From NCBI GenBank assembly GCA_003952965.2, contig CM025854.1:16082029-16146028 (forward strand): a stretch of 64,000 nucleotides of DNA, read 5' to 3'. Shown in pieces: positions 11,501-28,520 of this stretch. Position 1 is the stretch's first letter. Each line of letters begins with the position of its first letter. Both the position numbers and the translations under genes were made by a program. The DNA is from Morella rubra. Lineage: Eukaryota > Streptophyta > Magnoliopsida > Fagales > Myricaceae. A model generated the notes under the pieces. That model saw nothing but the letters and a program-made list of their open reading frames with translations, ran no database searches and was not told the DNA's origin.

Positions 11501-12014
11501 ACTTGTATTAAAAACTAACTGATCTTTCGTGCTGTGTTGGCTCTGCGTCACACCCTCTGGCCTCTACGTTGCTAAAGAAATTATTTTTTTTTAAAAAAAC
11601 GCGTCTTTTAACGAGGCTCGACTCACACTATTGAATTCCCGAAACAGCATTCCAACCATGGGCAAAAACTTGATAAAGCAGCCAATCATAGTTATACGAA
11701 GTTGAATTGAGAATATCCTAATATGCTCAATGACGTCGTTTTGACAGCGAGGTCCCCTATTGATGCCATAAGACGAGTGCGTGCTTTATACGGCTTTTGA
11801 ACAAAAAGATGGTTGGAGTTTTTTAATTTTCTTCTCTCGAAAAAATCCTTGTACACATTACTTTATTGAGGTCAATGAGGAGACAACCGCGGCTAAACAG
11901 GAAATCAATTCCTAGGTAAAAGAGGTATGTTTTCTGCCCAATGACCTTGTCCCGTTTTGCCGAGGAGTATCCCCCTTTACCACAAGTGGTCTTGTTTTCT
12001 TTTTGTTTTTTTTT

Positions 12015-12345
12015 TTTAAAAATATCATTATTTATTTTATAAATATGAGTCAATTATAATTTACATTCTTTAAATTTTAAAATTACGATTTATGTTTTCT
12101 AAATATAAAATATTTGTAATATTCATTTTCAGTCAATTTTTTCATTAAACTTGACGGAATTTAATATTAAAATGATTGAAATAACACTCCAAAATAAAAT
12201 TATTAAAAATATTAAAAAAATGTTAAAAATATAATATTTAATAAATAAAACTATTGAAATTCTATTTTAATAATATATATTTTATTTTTTAAAATTATCT
12301 TTAAAAGTATTTCAGTTATTTTAATATCAAATTTTGTTAAATTTA
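12015..12345. repeat. Decayed MULE-type MITE, same family as 59154-59641
   Basis: Its left arm aligns in order with the left arm of the intact element at 59154: TATGAGTCAATT, ACGATTTATG, CATTAAACTTGACGGAATTT, TATTAAAATGA, AAAT. An inverted partial right arm (TATTTCAGTTATTTTAATATC) is found at about 12305-12330. Nearly all C and G positions have drifted to T and A, as in an old methylated repeat. The outer right end is not recognisable, so the boundaries are approximate. Confidence 0.6.
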
Positions 12346-15300
12346 AAATTCTAATTTTAAAAATTAGGAGACGCTATATATATCAGAAACAACTTTGATA
12401 AATTTTGTTTTATATAGCAATCTTTATATGTTTTTTTAAGGGTCTCCATGTAAATTTCTTACCTTAGAGGTAGTTTTTCGCCCAACGCGATAATAATATC
12501 AATATGAATGGATCTGGTAAAAGGTAAGTTCAACGGTGGACCCAGTCGGCACACGTGTAGATCTTTGATTGGAGCCCGATCCCTGATGCAAATAACTGCA
12601 AAAAACCGACGTGTCGGCGGAGGATTTTATCAGGAAGTGAAATAAATCTAACAACTTCGTCACGTATTCTCAGCTTTGGAGCGTCTGGTCCTCGCTCCAT
12701 TCTTTTGCCCGCCAGACTTTTTTAAAAACTTTAAGACAACATTAGCTGTTAAAATTGAATGGGTGGTTTAACGATTCAGTCGGCATGACACGTGCCTCGC
12801 ACCCAGCTGATCGTCATCTTTTTACGTCACAGTTGGGACTTGTTTGGTTTTTTTTTTTTGGGACTTTGCTCACTCTACCCTGTAGTCCACGCAACTGCCC
12901 CTCCGAAATGGATAGAGATGTTCTGTAATATTTGAATAAAGATTTTTTATAATTTTTATTCGAATTTAAAAAGAGATAAATAGTAATTTAATATTATTTA
13001 TATACCTCCGTATAAGGTTTAGCACGAACTCTGCGATAGAACTTTATCTCTTTCCAAATTTTATTTATAATTATTTTTTTAAAAAAATTGTAACTGTAGA
13101 GAATTTAAATCCTTACAATGGCTGAATTACCCTTAAAATAGGATTAACTGCAACGTAATTGTATTGTTGTCTGTACCTTATCAGGCATGTTTTGTGGTCA
13201 ATGTCTCTGCATTTCTGAAAGGTACATTGAGACAGCTCTTTGTTTCACATAATTATTTTTCATGCAACTTTAGGAATATAAGTTGAACGAAATACCTAAA
13301 TATCTTATAATATAATTCCGACCATCTCGTAGGTAAAATGGTTACGAGAAACTTGTTATAGATGGTATGCGTATAGTTAAATCCACCTTGTTTGAATATT
13401 TTTTAAAAACGTGTTAAATTATTATTTATCAGGCAAAATATGAACATGAAATAACCAAGAGGGGTAGGAACCTTACAGTATAATCCTTTCCCATTCCAAA
13501 TGGAGATGCTACTTTTGTTCCTTAAAAGGGTAGCATGTTTTTATACTAAAATTTTGATTTCTCTAAAATTTTAATTTATTAAAATTGATAAAAAAAAATA
13601 ATGAGTGAGATAATTTAAATAAATTTTTTATATTTATTATAATATAAAGAGATAATTTAATAAAAAAATTATTTTATTAAATTAAATATCAAAATGTTGG
13701 TACACCGACATCACCACTATTTAATACTATTTATGAGTATTTCAGGGACCTTGCGGTAATTCTGACATAATAGGGGCTGAAATCGGAAATCAACCGGATA
13801 TTCCGAGCCTCATTTGTATCGTTTGTGCCACACCCCGATCCTCTCCCGCTCATTCCGAATATCCGTAAGCCTTAGGTTGCGTGTGAAGTGGGGGCAGTTG
13901 CGTGGTATCATCGAAACCATACACGTGGCAGGGAATAATCGGTGTCTCCTTGGAAAGATGGGCCCATCAGGACTAACTGCTAAAATGGCTATCCTCGCAA
14001 AGATCAACATCCACATCCCGCGAGTGAAAAATCAACAAATGAGAATATGTTTCTTTTACGAATTTGTCCCCTTTGAAAATTTGTCAGAATCTAGAAGGAA
14101 ATTTCCATTTTACTAAATTAACCCCATTTCTATTAGTTTCATTTTAATTTTCGTGGGTAAAAACAAAAAGAACGCCTTACAGAAGAAAGAGCTTCAAAAA
14201 AACAAATCTTGATCCAGATGTGAAAATGTTGACATACAATTAATGAATCGAAGAGACAAATTTCGCCTTTTTTTTTTTTTTCATTAACAGTAACTTTTAA
14301 ATATTGCCACACTTTTGGACGCTTTTGAATGGTTAGAATTTTAAAATGAGATATGAATTTTGTCATAAATTTTAACTTTTTAAGTTTTCATACCAATTTA
14401 AAGGCCCACTAAAAAGAATAATAATTTTTTTTTAAAATCAATTCTCTTTTTTTATTAAATCATTTCTTTATATCGTAATAAACATAAAAATTTCATTCAA
14501 ATCATCTATCTTTTTATTTTTATTAATTATTATAAAATTATACATTTTTTATACATTCTCACAAAAATCAATAAATTTTAAATTTTTTTAATTTTTAAAA
14601 TATTTTTACTAATTAGAATTTGCAAACACATCCGTAAAATATAACCTGATGGATAAGGAATAAATCAACCCAATTGATCCTAATCCAGTTAAAAAATTAA
14701 AAGAAATCCGGTAAGAAAAATGGTAGAGATGGATTGACGTGTCCGTGGGAAGGGGCTCTCTCAGATGAGCAGGCCCTACGAGATTCCCTAACCTCAATCA
14801 TATAGCTCCTAAAACTAGCTTGCAATATCAGGTGCCCTTCTGCACACGTTATGCAGTGTAGGTCCTAGACCGTGTCTCCTCTTATGTTAGACTTCAAAAA
14901 GAAAGTGAACAACTGTAACATACGAGACCTAACTACAAGAAGTAGAGAGGACGACAAAGGTAATGAGACATTTTCTTTCATTTAAAAAATAAAATGGAGA
15001 GAAATTAGATGTTAATCGGTTTTTTTTACGTTCTAAGAATTTTTTAGATTTTAAGAATACACAATTTTTAATATCAGTTAAAAATAACTATAATACGTAT
15101 ATCAATAAAGTTAACATCACTTAAAATTTTTAAAACACAAAAAATTGTCACAATACACACTAACGGAACAACATCTAATTTTATAACTTAAGTATTGGAG
15201 GCTAATTTTACAAGAAAACTCTCTACCTCTTCTCTACTTCTCTTTTATAGTAGGTTTTCAACCCATCACGAGAGGACGTTAATAATGTACATAAATAATG

Positions 15301-15677
15301 ATAAGGAAACACTTATTTATAAAATAAAAATAAGGAATTCAACCGTAAAATTGTAAAATTATATCAAAAGATAATTATGACTTACTCACATCAGCAAGAA
15401 AATGAAGGAACAAATAAATAAAATATTAAGATGATTGAAAAAAGAAAGGAAGTATTTTAGGTAATTACCAAACAAATAAGTAAGGAAACTGCCATGCACC
15501 TTACTCGAAAAAAGAAAATGCAAAGGAAATACGAGGGTATTTACGTCAGATATTTTCTAAAGAAGAATACATAAAGGGTTAGAATCGTAACTCTTGTTGC
15601 TGAAGAAATGGGCAAGGATGGTTGCCGCGTAAATATTTTTAATGCGAACCCACACTGACCAAAGGCTCCCCCCCCCC
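12346..15677. other. Intergenic, AT-rich, no gene recognised
   Basis: About 3.3 kb with no supported gene or RNA. AT-rich blocks at about 13550-13700 and 14380-14600 look like decayed small transposons but have no clear partners here. A pocket of near-normal base composition at 13750-14010 has overlapping open frames on both strands but no recognisable family. The last few hundred bases are the likely promoter region of the gene at 15806. The interval 11501-12014, before the MITE, is likewise without a recognised gene. Confidence 0.5.
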
Positions 15678-15684
15678 TATAAAT
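15678..15684 (+). promoter_or_regulatory. TATA box of the 15806 gene
   Basis: TATAAAT follows a C run and lies 128 bp before the ATG at 15806. A CT-rich leader (TTTCTCTCCCTTTCTCTCC, about 15715-15733) sits between them, as is common in plant promoters and 5' UTRs. The transcription start would be near 15710. This is inferred from sequence only. Confidence 0.55.
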
Positions 15685-15805
15685 TTCTCGTCAACGAACT
15701 GCAACGTTCCTAACTTTCTCTCCCTTTCTCTCCGCTTTTCCCTCGAGAAACCTTTTCAATCAAGAGTTGCTGTAATTGTGGGTTTCAGATTTTCCAAATT
15801 CGACA

Positions 15806-16684
15806 ATGAAGAAACCGGGACTCTTTGCCTCAGTCGCTGCAGCCTCTGCCACTGCTATCTCTGCTTCTTGTCCTACTTCCTCTAACTCCGTCTCTGATTC
15901 TCAGCAGGTAAACCTTTCGTTGATTTCTGGCTTGTCTTCCTTTTCCCCTCTGATTGATTTTGAATTTGGCTTCTGCGATTTCACTTGGTTTTGCGGAGGT
16001 CTCCCCTGTTTGGTTCCCGAGAAAATATGGTCTGAAAATACGCCCGTAACACTCGGAAAGAAGCCTCAAACTTCTTTTTCTTTCCCTCGTCCTACAGCAC
16101 TCTGGGCTGCAACCCTCACTTTCTAAATTCTCAGCAGGTAAACCTTTCGTTGATTTCTGGCTTGTCTTCCTTTTCCCCTCTGATTGATTTTGAATTTGGC
16201 TTCTGCGATTTCACTTGGTTTTGCGGAGGTCTCCCCTGTTTGGTTCCCGAGAAAATATGGTCTGAAAATACGCCCGTAACACTCGGAAAGAAGCCTCAAA
16301 CTTCTTTTTCTTTCCCTGTCCTACGCACTCTGGGCAACCCCACAAATTTCTTATCTAGTGTCTTCTTCCCCTTTTTGTTCCTCCAATTTGGAGTCTTTCT
16401 CCTGGAGTGTTCAGAAATTTCGTAATTGACCAAAATTTGTGAATACTTGTGTTACTAATTTCTGAGTCTTCTCACAGTACATGAATTTCCGAGTATCTCC
16501 TTCACACGTAGCAAACCTTTTGCTTTTCTTTTCTAATCTCACCTTACCTTATCTGTGTTTGATCTTTTAGGAAGCTGGCTTCAAACGAAACCAAGAGAAT
16601 CAAAGGTCACCCTCGACCGACAAATTTGCGCCGAAATTTGATGGTCTAAGATTCATCGAAACGCTGGTCACTGCTCACAGATAA
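15806..16684 (+). CDS. Small conserved-looking plant protein, 71 aa, function unknown
   Basis: Two exons: 15806-15907 (34 codons, phase 0, donor CAG/GTAAAC) and 16571-16684 (acceptor TTTTAG, stop TAA at 16682-16684). The N-terminus is rich in Ala and Ser (SVAAASATAISAS), the middle is polar, and the C-terminus ends KFAPKFDGLRFIETLVTAHR. That tail seems familiar from short uncharacterised plant proteins, but I cannot name the family. The start is the first ATG after the CT-rich leader. Support comes from the TATA box, the phase-matched splice sites and the compact C-terminus. The intron's 5' part is tandemly duplicated, giving a second identical donor at about 16138. No function is proposed. 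Confidence 0.65.
15897..16345 (+). repeat. 230-bp tandem duplication spanning a splice donor
   Basis: Copy 1 begins at 15897 and copy 2 at 16127, an exact 230-bp offset. The first 190 bp or so are essentially identical. Copies then differ by small indels (CTCGTCCTACAGCAC versus CTGTCCTACGCAC). Each copy carries the last bases of exon 1 and the donor CTCAGCAG/GTAAAC. The low divergence marks a recent event. Confidence 0.95.
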
Positions 16685-18591
16685 GCTCGATCATCAAGCT
16701 TTCAGGGCCCCATGGTCCTTACTTCTATCTCTGTGCGTCTTTCATTGTTCTAAGTGGACAATCATGGAGAAATTTTTACAATTTTGGTAGATTTTGGAGT
16801 ATTAACTTGGGGAATTGATGAAATGTAAACATCTGAGCTGTTGTGGCAGTTTGTTTCTATTCTTTTTGGGGACAAATTGTTGGAAATCTCTCTCCCCCTG
16901 AAGTGTAGTTCTGGTCTGTTTTTGATATTTTACCCAGGATAACAAAATGAAGAGAAATCTATTTTCATGACATTCCAGTGGCCAAGAAAAAAAGAAAGAA
17001 AGAAAGACATTCCACTGGTTCCCATATCAAGTGATAATACCCGAAAAATCAGGTTGTATACAGGACGTGAGATAAGTCACCTACTCGAAATTTGCATGTG
17101 TGTGTCGATTTTCACTTGGGTGAATCTTGGGTATAATTTTTTTTTTCTTTACCTGAAAGGAATTTTTTTTCTTTAGGTTCTCTACAAGCCTGAAGAGAGA
17201 GTATCTGCTTTTCCTTTGATCTTGACACTTTTCTTTCAAAAATAGTAGAATTTCCAAGGCCAAGTACCAGATAACCCATAGTAACCCATAGAGAAAGGAC
17301 GCCTTATTTTAAAAAACATTGTCAACCATTCTGCTGAAAAGGATCGGAACGCATCACACCACTTGGCCCCTTCACATGCTATGTGACGGCACTCCACACA
17401 CTACTGGTGGAGCTGGAAAATGATGTTCCTGACTTGGTAGCACTTTCTGTGTTTTCCTTTGCTATGTGATTGGGATCTTACTTATTTATTGCTTTCTTCT
17501 CGTTTCTTTCGGTGGCCGAATTTCCTCAATTCCCTTCCAATACCTTTGTGAAAGAGCTACGCTTTCCTAAAGGAAAATTCACAACCTTTTTATCACGAGA
17601 GGGGGGACGCAGGGATTCTTTTAGTGGTCGGTTTCTTTTTGATAGAAAGATGGATGCTTGCAAAGTTAGTGGAAAAGGAAATAGTGGCATAGATAATGGT
17701 ACACAAAGGAGGCAAATATATATCCCTTGGGCCTGAAATTAGATTTTAATTCTGATGAAAATTAGAATAGAAATAGTCTTTTAAAGAACATGAAGTTGTT
17801 CAGAGAGAACGGAAGGTGGTTGTGGACAAACATTTATATGCTAATTTTGATCCAATTCAGAGCAATTGAAAATTTGGAGAAATCCCAGCACATGATAATT
17901 CAAGCATAAATGAGACCGATCACCATTTATTTAAATTATTTTTTGACAATCTGGTCCACCAACTTGAAGGAGTGGGTATATGTGACACTGTTATCAATTG
18001 ACAAGGAGACATCAGTGCAATATAAGAAAACTCTTTAATTATATCAACAAAGCCCGAAAGCTTGACCAGCTCTGAGCTCACCTCCACCCACCTGTCCAAC
18101 CTCTGTTTTCTTCTTTGGTGGTTCGCTATTTTAATTTGTTTCTTTGATGGCTGGACATGACGAAATCGTTTACCACTTAATGCGCGCTGGTGACCTTTCA
18201 AAACCCATATAAATCAAATGCACGAGCGTGGAATTGACCCCAAAAAGATAGTGATGTAATCTCCTTTTGGGTATTTGATTAAGTAGTGCTAGGGACATAC
18301 AAAACTCAGCATATACTCATATATCTCATGCTTGAAGTTGAGCTCTCAGTTTACATAATGAAAAATCCAGCAAACACTCAAAACTCTTTAGCCATCAATG
18401 CACAAACAAATAGAATATGTCAATATGGTATCACACGTTTTCTACAGATACTTCTTCTGCAGCTTTAGTTATAGAGCAGAGTTTGGCATACAAATTGGAG
18501 AGAACCCACAAGGGAGCCAGACTATAATTTAGGATAGTGGGGGAAAGCAAATCAACCAATTACAACTAGAGTGGTTCTCTGTTTTGGCTCA
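16685..18591. other. Intergenic, no gene recognised
   Basis: About 1.9 kb. The first few hundred bases are probably the 3' UTR of the gene ending at 16684. Open frames at 17470-17736 (+) and 17920-18201 (-) lack recognisable domains or splice context. Nothing else is supported. Confidence 0.5.
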
Positions 18592-19537
18592 TCAGAACCA
18601 ATGGAAGAAGAAGACTAGGAAGCCAGCCGTGATCATTAGCAATGTGGACTGTGCGGCTGCTATATGAGCTCCGGTACTCTTCTCTGAGGCTTCGTCTACT
18701 ACAGAGGTGCAGTTAAGACCAAGGTTTCCTTCCCTGCACATGTTGGCGAACAGACCTGGAGGGTATTTCCCGTAGAGGTTGATGTAGCTGAACATGGTTG
18801 AAGAGCAATCGGTTGTAAGGTCATTAATAGCTTCTGCGAAAGGGCAAGCAAAGTCCTTCAAAGCTTTACAACAAGTCTCCGGGGTGTATTTGGGTCCTTT
18901 GCACCGGCTTGTGAGGATTGTATAGTTCTTAGACTCGAAGTCTACACTGCATGCTGCACATAATGAAACGTAAAAATTCGTAACGCAATTCTTCCACAGC
19001 TAACTCACGTACGTTAGAATGACATCATGAAGTCAATTCTAACGCCAATTGCATGCGGATTTTTTTCTTTTCCCTCTTCCAAATTTTTCTGGTCGCCCAA
19101 GGAAAGAAAAATCGTTTTTGTTTTTCTGTTTTTTGGGCAAATAACTCTGAAGGTCGAAGTCAAACAGTCGAAGTCCTGCAATTTGATACATTCATTGAAG
19201 AGAACCCTCAAAGAAGAAAAAAGGACAAAAATTGATCCATTTTATCCGTCATTATTTCCGCATCGTAATAAACAAAGAAAACAAAAGTCGAAATCATACA
19301 TTTTTTGGCCTGAAGAAGGCCACGGCCAGTGGATCCACGTGACTCAAATACTTCATCTGCAGTAAACAGATAATAATGCCATCAATAACAAAGACGCAGA
19401 ATGAAAAAAACACTGTCCCATCTAGAGGAATGCAAAAACTGATAAAGAATACCGGAAATGAAGGTGGAAGAGGAGGTTAAGCTTGTCAGAAGGAAGAAGG
19501 AAAAGAGGAAGAAATAGAGAGAACGACTAGAACCCAT
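18592..19537 (-). CDS. LORELEI-like GPI-anchored protein (LLG family)
   Basis: Three exons on the minus strand, all phase-consistent: 19537-19453, 19356-19300 and 18953-18592 (167 aa). Residues 1-26 are a hydrophobic signal peptide. Residues 49-129 hold the eight conserved cysteines (49, 65, 75/76, 84, 97, 120, 129) and the family block FSYINLYGKYPPGLFAN (102-118). The C-terminus has small residues near 145-150 followed by a hydrophobic tail typical of GPI attachment. Known of the family: LORELEI/LLG proteins sit at the cell surface, escort FERONIA-type receptor kinases and co-bind RALF peptides in fertilisation, root hair growth and immunity. Which family member this is cannot be told. No damage is seen. 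Confidence 0.93.
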
Positions 19538-20050
19538 TTCTTTTAGATTGTTTTCTGGAGACCGGGTTGTGGGGGCGTCGAGCTCCGCCTTCCCACAGTT
19601 TCGGTGACAAGCTTTTTTCTTCTAATGGTTTTGCGTTGTGCGGGCATTTGTTAGGGGAGAGAGACACGGAAGGAAAGGAAGGAGAGGAAAAGTTGCAGAA
19701 ATGCGGTGGAATTTATTTTCGCCCAGAAATAAAACAACCATTTTTGGCATTCACGTTGGGAAAATTAGTGGACAAAGTCAGCCCAATAAAAACATTGGAG
19801 ACTTGAATCATATATCATCCCGATGGTTGGATTCGATACGGGGTCGTATACCTTGCAGCTAGGCTCGTATATCTTACAGACTCTTACTTTTCTCCTTTTA
19901 AGAGGGTCACATGAACTTGATAGTATTTCTTCGATTGTAATTGCAAGTTTGTAAAACAGACATTTTTCTTAAATATTAAGAGCGTGAGATAAAGCAATAC
20001 AAGAGAGATTTATATGAATTATTAATCATAAGGTAGGGCAGGGCATCCGA
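19538..20050. other. Intergenic, likely LLG promoter region
   Basis: About 0.5 kb between the LLG start (reading left) and the tandem array. GC content near 19560-19760 is moderate. I found no confident TATA box, and open frames here match nothing known. Confidence 0.45.
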
Positions 20051-21283
20051 GTGAACCCACCTAACACAAAGGTAAAGCCTAGAGAGCTAGTGTACAGCCA
20101 TCCACGATTTTACGACTCCCACTTAAGTGGATTATGATATTCACCTATTGGAGAATCAAACCTATGACCTATGTACCTTACACACACATGAATCCACCTA
20201 ATGGATAGGTAAACCTCAAGGAGCTAGTGCAGACTCATCCACGCCTTTGCGACTCCTACTTAAGTGGGTTACGATATTCACCTAATGAGGAATCAAACCT
20301 ATGACCTAAACATCTAACCCACACATGAACCCACCTAACGTACAAGTAAACCCTAGGAAGTCAGCACAAACCCATCCACGCATATACGACTCTCACTTAA
20401 GTGGATTAAAATATTCACCCAGTGGGGAATCAAACCTATAACCTATGTGCCTAACATACACATGAACCCACCTAATGCACAAGTAAACCTCAGAGAGCTA
20501 GCACAGACCCATCCACGTATTTATGACTTCCACTTAAATGGATTACAATAATCACCCAGTGGGGAATCGAACCTATGATCTATGTGCTTAACACACACAT
20601 GAACCCACCTAATGCACAGGTAAATCTCAAGGAACTAGCACAGATTCATCCATGCATTTATGACTCTCGCGTAAGTGGATTACAATATTCACCCAGTGGG
20701 GAATTGGACCTATGACCTATGTGCCTAACACACACATGAACCCACCTAATGCATAGGTAAACCTCAGAGAGTTAGCACAGACTCATCCATGCATTTACGA
20801 CTCTCACTCAAGTGGATTGCAATATTCACCCAGTAAGGAATCAAATCTATGACCTATGCGTCTAAACCACACATGAACTCACCTAACGCACAGGTAAACT
20901 CTAGGAAGATAGCATAGACCCATCCATGCATCTATGATTCCCATGTAAGTGAATTACAATATTCACCCAGTGGAAAATCGAATCTATGACCTATGCGCCT
21001 ATCACACACATGAACCCACCTAATACATAGGTAAACCTTAGGAAGCTAACGCAGACTCATTTACACCTTTGCAACTCTTATTTAAGTGGGTTACGATTTT
21101 CACCCAGTGGTGAATCGAACCTATGACTTATGCGTTTAACTTCCACATAAACCCACCTAATGCATAGGTGAACCTTAAGAAGCTAGCACAGACCCATCCA
21201 CATATTTGCGACTTCCACTTAAATAGATTACAATATTCAACCAATAGAAAATCGAACCTATGACCTATACTCCTAACCCACAC
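20051..21283 (-). repeat. Tandem array, nine 137-bp units, tRNA/SINE-like
   Basis: The landmark ATGAACCCACCTAA recurs at 20051, 20188, 20325, 20462, 20599, 20736, 20873, 21010 and 21147: nine units of exactly 137 bp although their sequences have diverged by perhaps 10-20%. On the minus strand each unit carries GGTTCGATTCC or a close variant, a match to the RNA polymerase III B box. About 50 bp before it lies CTAGCTCCTTGAGG, an imperfect A box. At the minus-strand upstream edge (about 21312-21284) is a better head, CCTAGTGGTTACGG, again about 50 bp before a B-box-like site. This suggests a tRNA-derived SINE whose body was amplified in tandem. No coding potential is seen. Confidence 0.85.
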
Positions 21284-21312
21284 AAGTATAGGTAAGCCGT
21301 AACCACTAGGAC

Positions 21313-22210
21313 AGGCTCGCAATATGTGCTCCTTTCCCATTCATTATCGATTAATATCCAGATTTGGGCTCCCTGGTGAAAGGATGGCTCGCAGCCATCC
21401 CCTTTCCACGGACGGTGAGGTTTTTCTATTTTATTTTTATTTTGCAATAATTTTGTTTTTTTTTTCTAAATTTTAAATTATTTTTATGATTTTTCAAATA
21501 ATTTAGTTATTTGTTTTCTTTTGTTGTGACCAATTGCAAAACCCAGGGACAATTTTTTAAAAATGTTAAAACCCAAGGACAAAAAAAAGTATTTAACCCT
21601 TTTAATAAATTCACATTGGTTGATATTCTAGCTGCCCATGCACAGCAACTACTTTGAAAAAGTTTGCCTACTCTTTAAAGTGGATAGATCAAACGGTCAA
21701 ACTGCATCAGCAGGTAATTACCCATTTTGGCCTGCGACGCGTTCTTCTTAATCCCCTGTAAAACACATACAAACAAGTTTGAAGTTGGGACCTGACAAAA
21801 TTAAGTGGGAGTATTGAACTTGCCTCGCCCAAAAACGAATAAAAGCCTTCCCCTCAAAAGATAATGGTTAAGGCACATCAAACCCAGAAAGGTCATACTC
21901 AAATAGAACGTCTAGGTGAACTTAACTCATCAATTGCTGTGCATTACCTTATTAGGCAGTTGAGTCAGCTTATGCTTGGTAATAGGACTACCAACACAAA
22001 GGCTATAGTAGTCACCATCATCATCGACAGCCCATCTTTCCAAGGCACCAACTTTGATGATATGGCACAGACATGAAGCAATCACCTTCAGGGCGACCCG
22101 CAAACAATTCCTTCCAGGTCAAGGACATCATGGGTAACCTTAACTCCACTAACATGACACCACCACAAAGTGATCAGCAGGGCCTTAACTGGCTCATTCT
22201 TCGCCACCAA
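21313..22210. other. Intergenic, no gene recognised
   Basis: About 0.9 kb. A (+) stretch at about 21864-22200 has a moderately long open frame without recognisable domains, and might be a retroelement remnant, but I cannot support this. The rest is AT-rich. Confidence 0.45.
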
Positions 22211-27461
<5,251 letters not shown>

Positions 27462-27953
27462 GGTGGATTCTCCGCGGTGTCTGTCACGTTCCCATTTAGT
27501 TTTCTCGAGTGTGGTTAACATTTCTTTGGTGTACGAACGTCGTCGTTTGTTTTTGTCGTTTTTCAATCAAGCGTTTCATTAAAACGGCATAAGACGTTCG
27601 CTTAGAAGAAAAAAAAGAAGCTTCCAGTTCAATACATAAATCTACGAAAAAAACTAAAACAAACACTGAAAGACCAAAAAAAAACCTCCCGTGCTAGGCA
27701 CCAACCCTTGTAGGATCTTTTTTGTGTGCAATTTGCGGTTCAGGTGCCTTCCGATTCTTTGAAGGCAGGTGATTACAACATCTCTCGAATGTTCTCCATG
27801 ATGCTAAATATTTTTAAAAATAAGTTTGCAACATTTTAAATGTTTATGATAGGTCGCATCTTATGTACTATAATACCGTATGCAATTTATATTATCAGAC
27901 ATAAAATCATATGGTGTGTATATGTTATATTTGGTATAAACCATGGGATACAT

Positions 27954-28099
27954 TTAGATTTTTTCCCGAGCTGCAAGAAATATCTTACATAACTGTTTTT
28001 TAATTTCAGGAGAAACATCTAATTCTTTGATTTGTCTTTTAACATAACATTTATTAGCAAAATGTCCTGTTTTTCCACATTTCCAACACGTAATATCTT
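27954..28099 (-). mobile_element. Endogenous pararetrovirus-like zinc-knuckle fragment (fossil)
   Basis: A short minus-strand remnant whose product has a perfect CX2CX4HX4C knuckle (CWKCGKTGHFANKC) followed by a basic and hydrophobic stretch. The context resembles the coat-protein region of endogenous Caulimoviridae such as florendoviruses, although a retrotransposon gag origin is possible. It is a broken relic of about 145 bp, cut at its upstream edge where the left end of MULE-2 begins (28100), so it is older than that insertion. Confidence 0.5.
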
Positions 28100-28280
28100 G
28101 GGGTAAAATCATACTTAGTCCCCTATCTTTGGGCAAAAATCAAGTTGCTATCCTTATTTTTCAATCTAACAATTTGAGACCCTTATCTTTCAAAATCTGT
28201 CAATCTTCGCCCCCCATCTAAATTCTCCGTCAAATGAGACGGTTTTTCGTCCACGTGCGTCACACATGCTTCTATTACAC
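28100..28280 (+). repeat. MULE-2 left terminal repeat, shared with MITE 41396-41910
   Basis: It aligns in order with the left arm of the MITE at 41396: GGGTAAA-TCATA-TTAG, GCAAAAATCAA, a TCAAT-GGCGATTTGAGACCC-like block (here ACAATTTGAGACCC), then TTTGAAAATC-like, GCCCC-TCTAAATT and a pyrimidine/ATGAGACGG-type inner edge. The similarity runs for about 150 bp with many substitutions. Confidence 0.7.
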
Positions 28281-28330
28281 TTGAAATGACCAGAATGCCC
28301 TTGTTAAGTAATTGGTGGATGACCTCGATG

Positions 28331-28520
28331 CCCCTGCTCTGTTCGTGCCCATACGAAGACCAAATTGATTTAGAAAAGGTGGTCTGTCGTGCCCTAGACG
28401 ACTAAGGAAAGAACACAGTTGCTGTTGTGCCCTCTATAGAATCACAACGCCCCTGCTCTGTTCGTGCCCAGACGAAGGTGAAATTGATGAAAAAAGCTGC
28501 TCTGTCGTGCCCTAGACGAA
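28331..28520 (+). repeat. 119-bp tandem duplication inside MULE-2
   Basis: CCCCTGCTCTGTTCGTGCCC at 28331 recurs at 28450. Both copies continue with GACGAAG, CAAATTGAT or GAAATTGAT, and CTCTGTCGTGCCCTAGACGA-like sequence. Subterminal repeats of this kind are common in MULEs and can be transposase binding sites, but that role is not shown here. Confidence 0.85.

Noticed and set aside
13810-14116. Opposed open frames of 68-100 codons in a less AT-rich pocket.
   Set aside because: No domain or conserved motif and no promoter or splice signals were seen.
20051-21283. Considered a CRISPR array or minisatellite gene because of its regular spacing.
   Set aside because: The whole 137-bp unit repeats without unique spacers, the genome is a plant's, and there is no open frame through the units.
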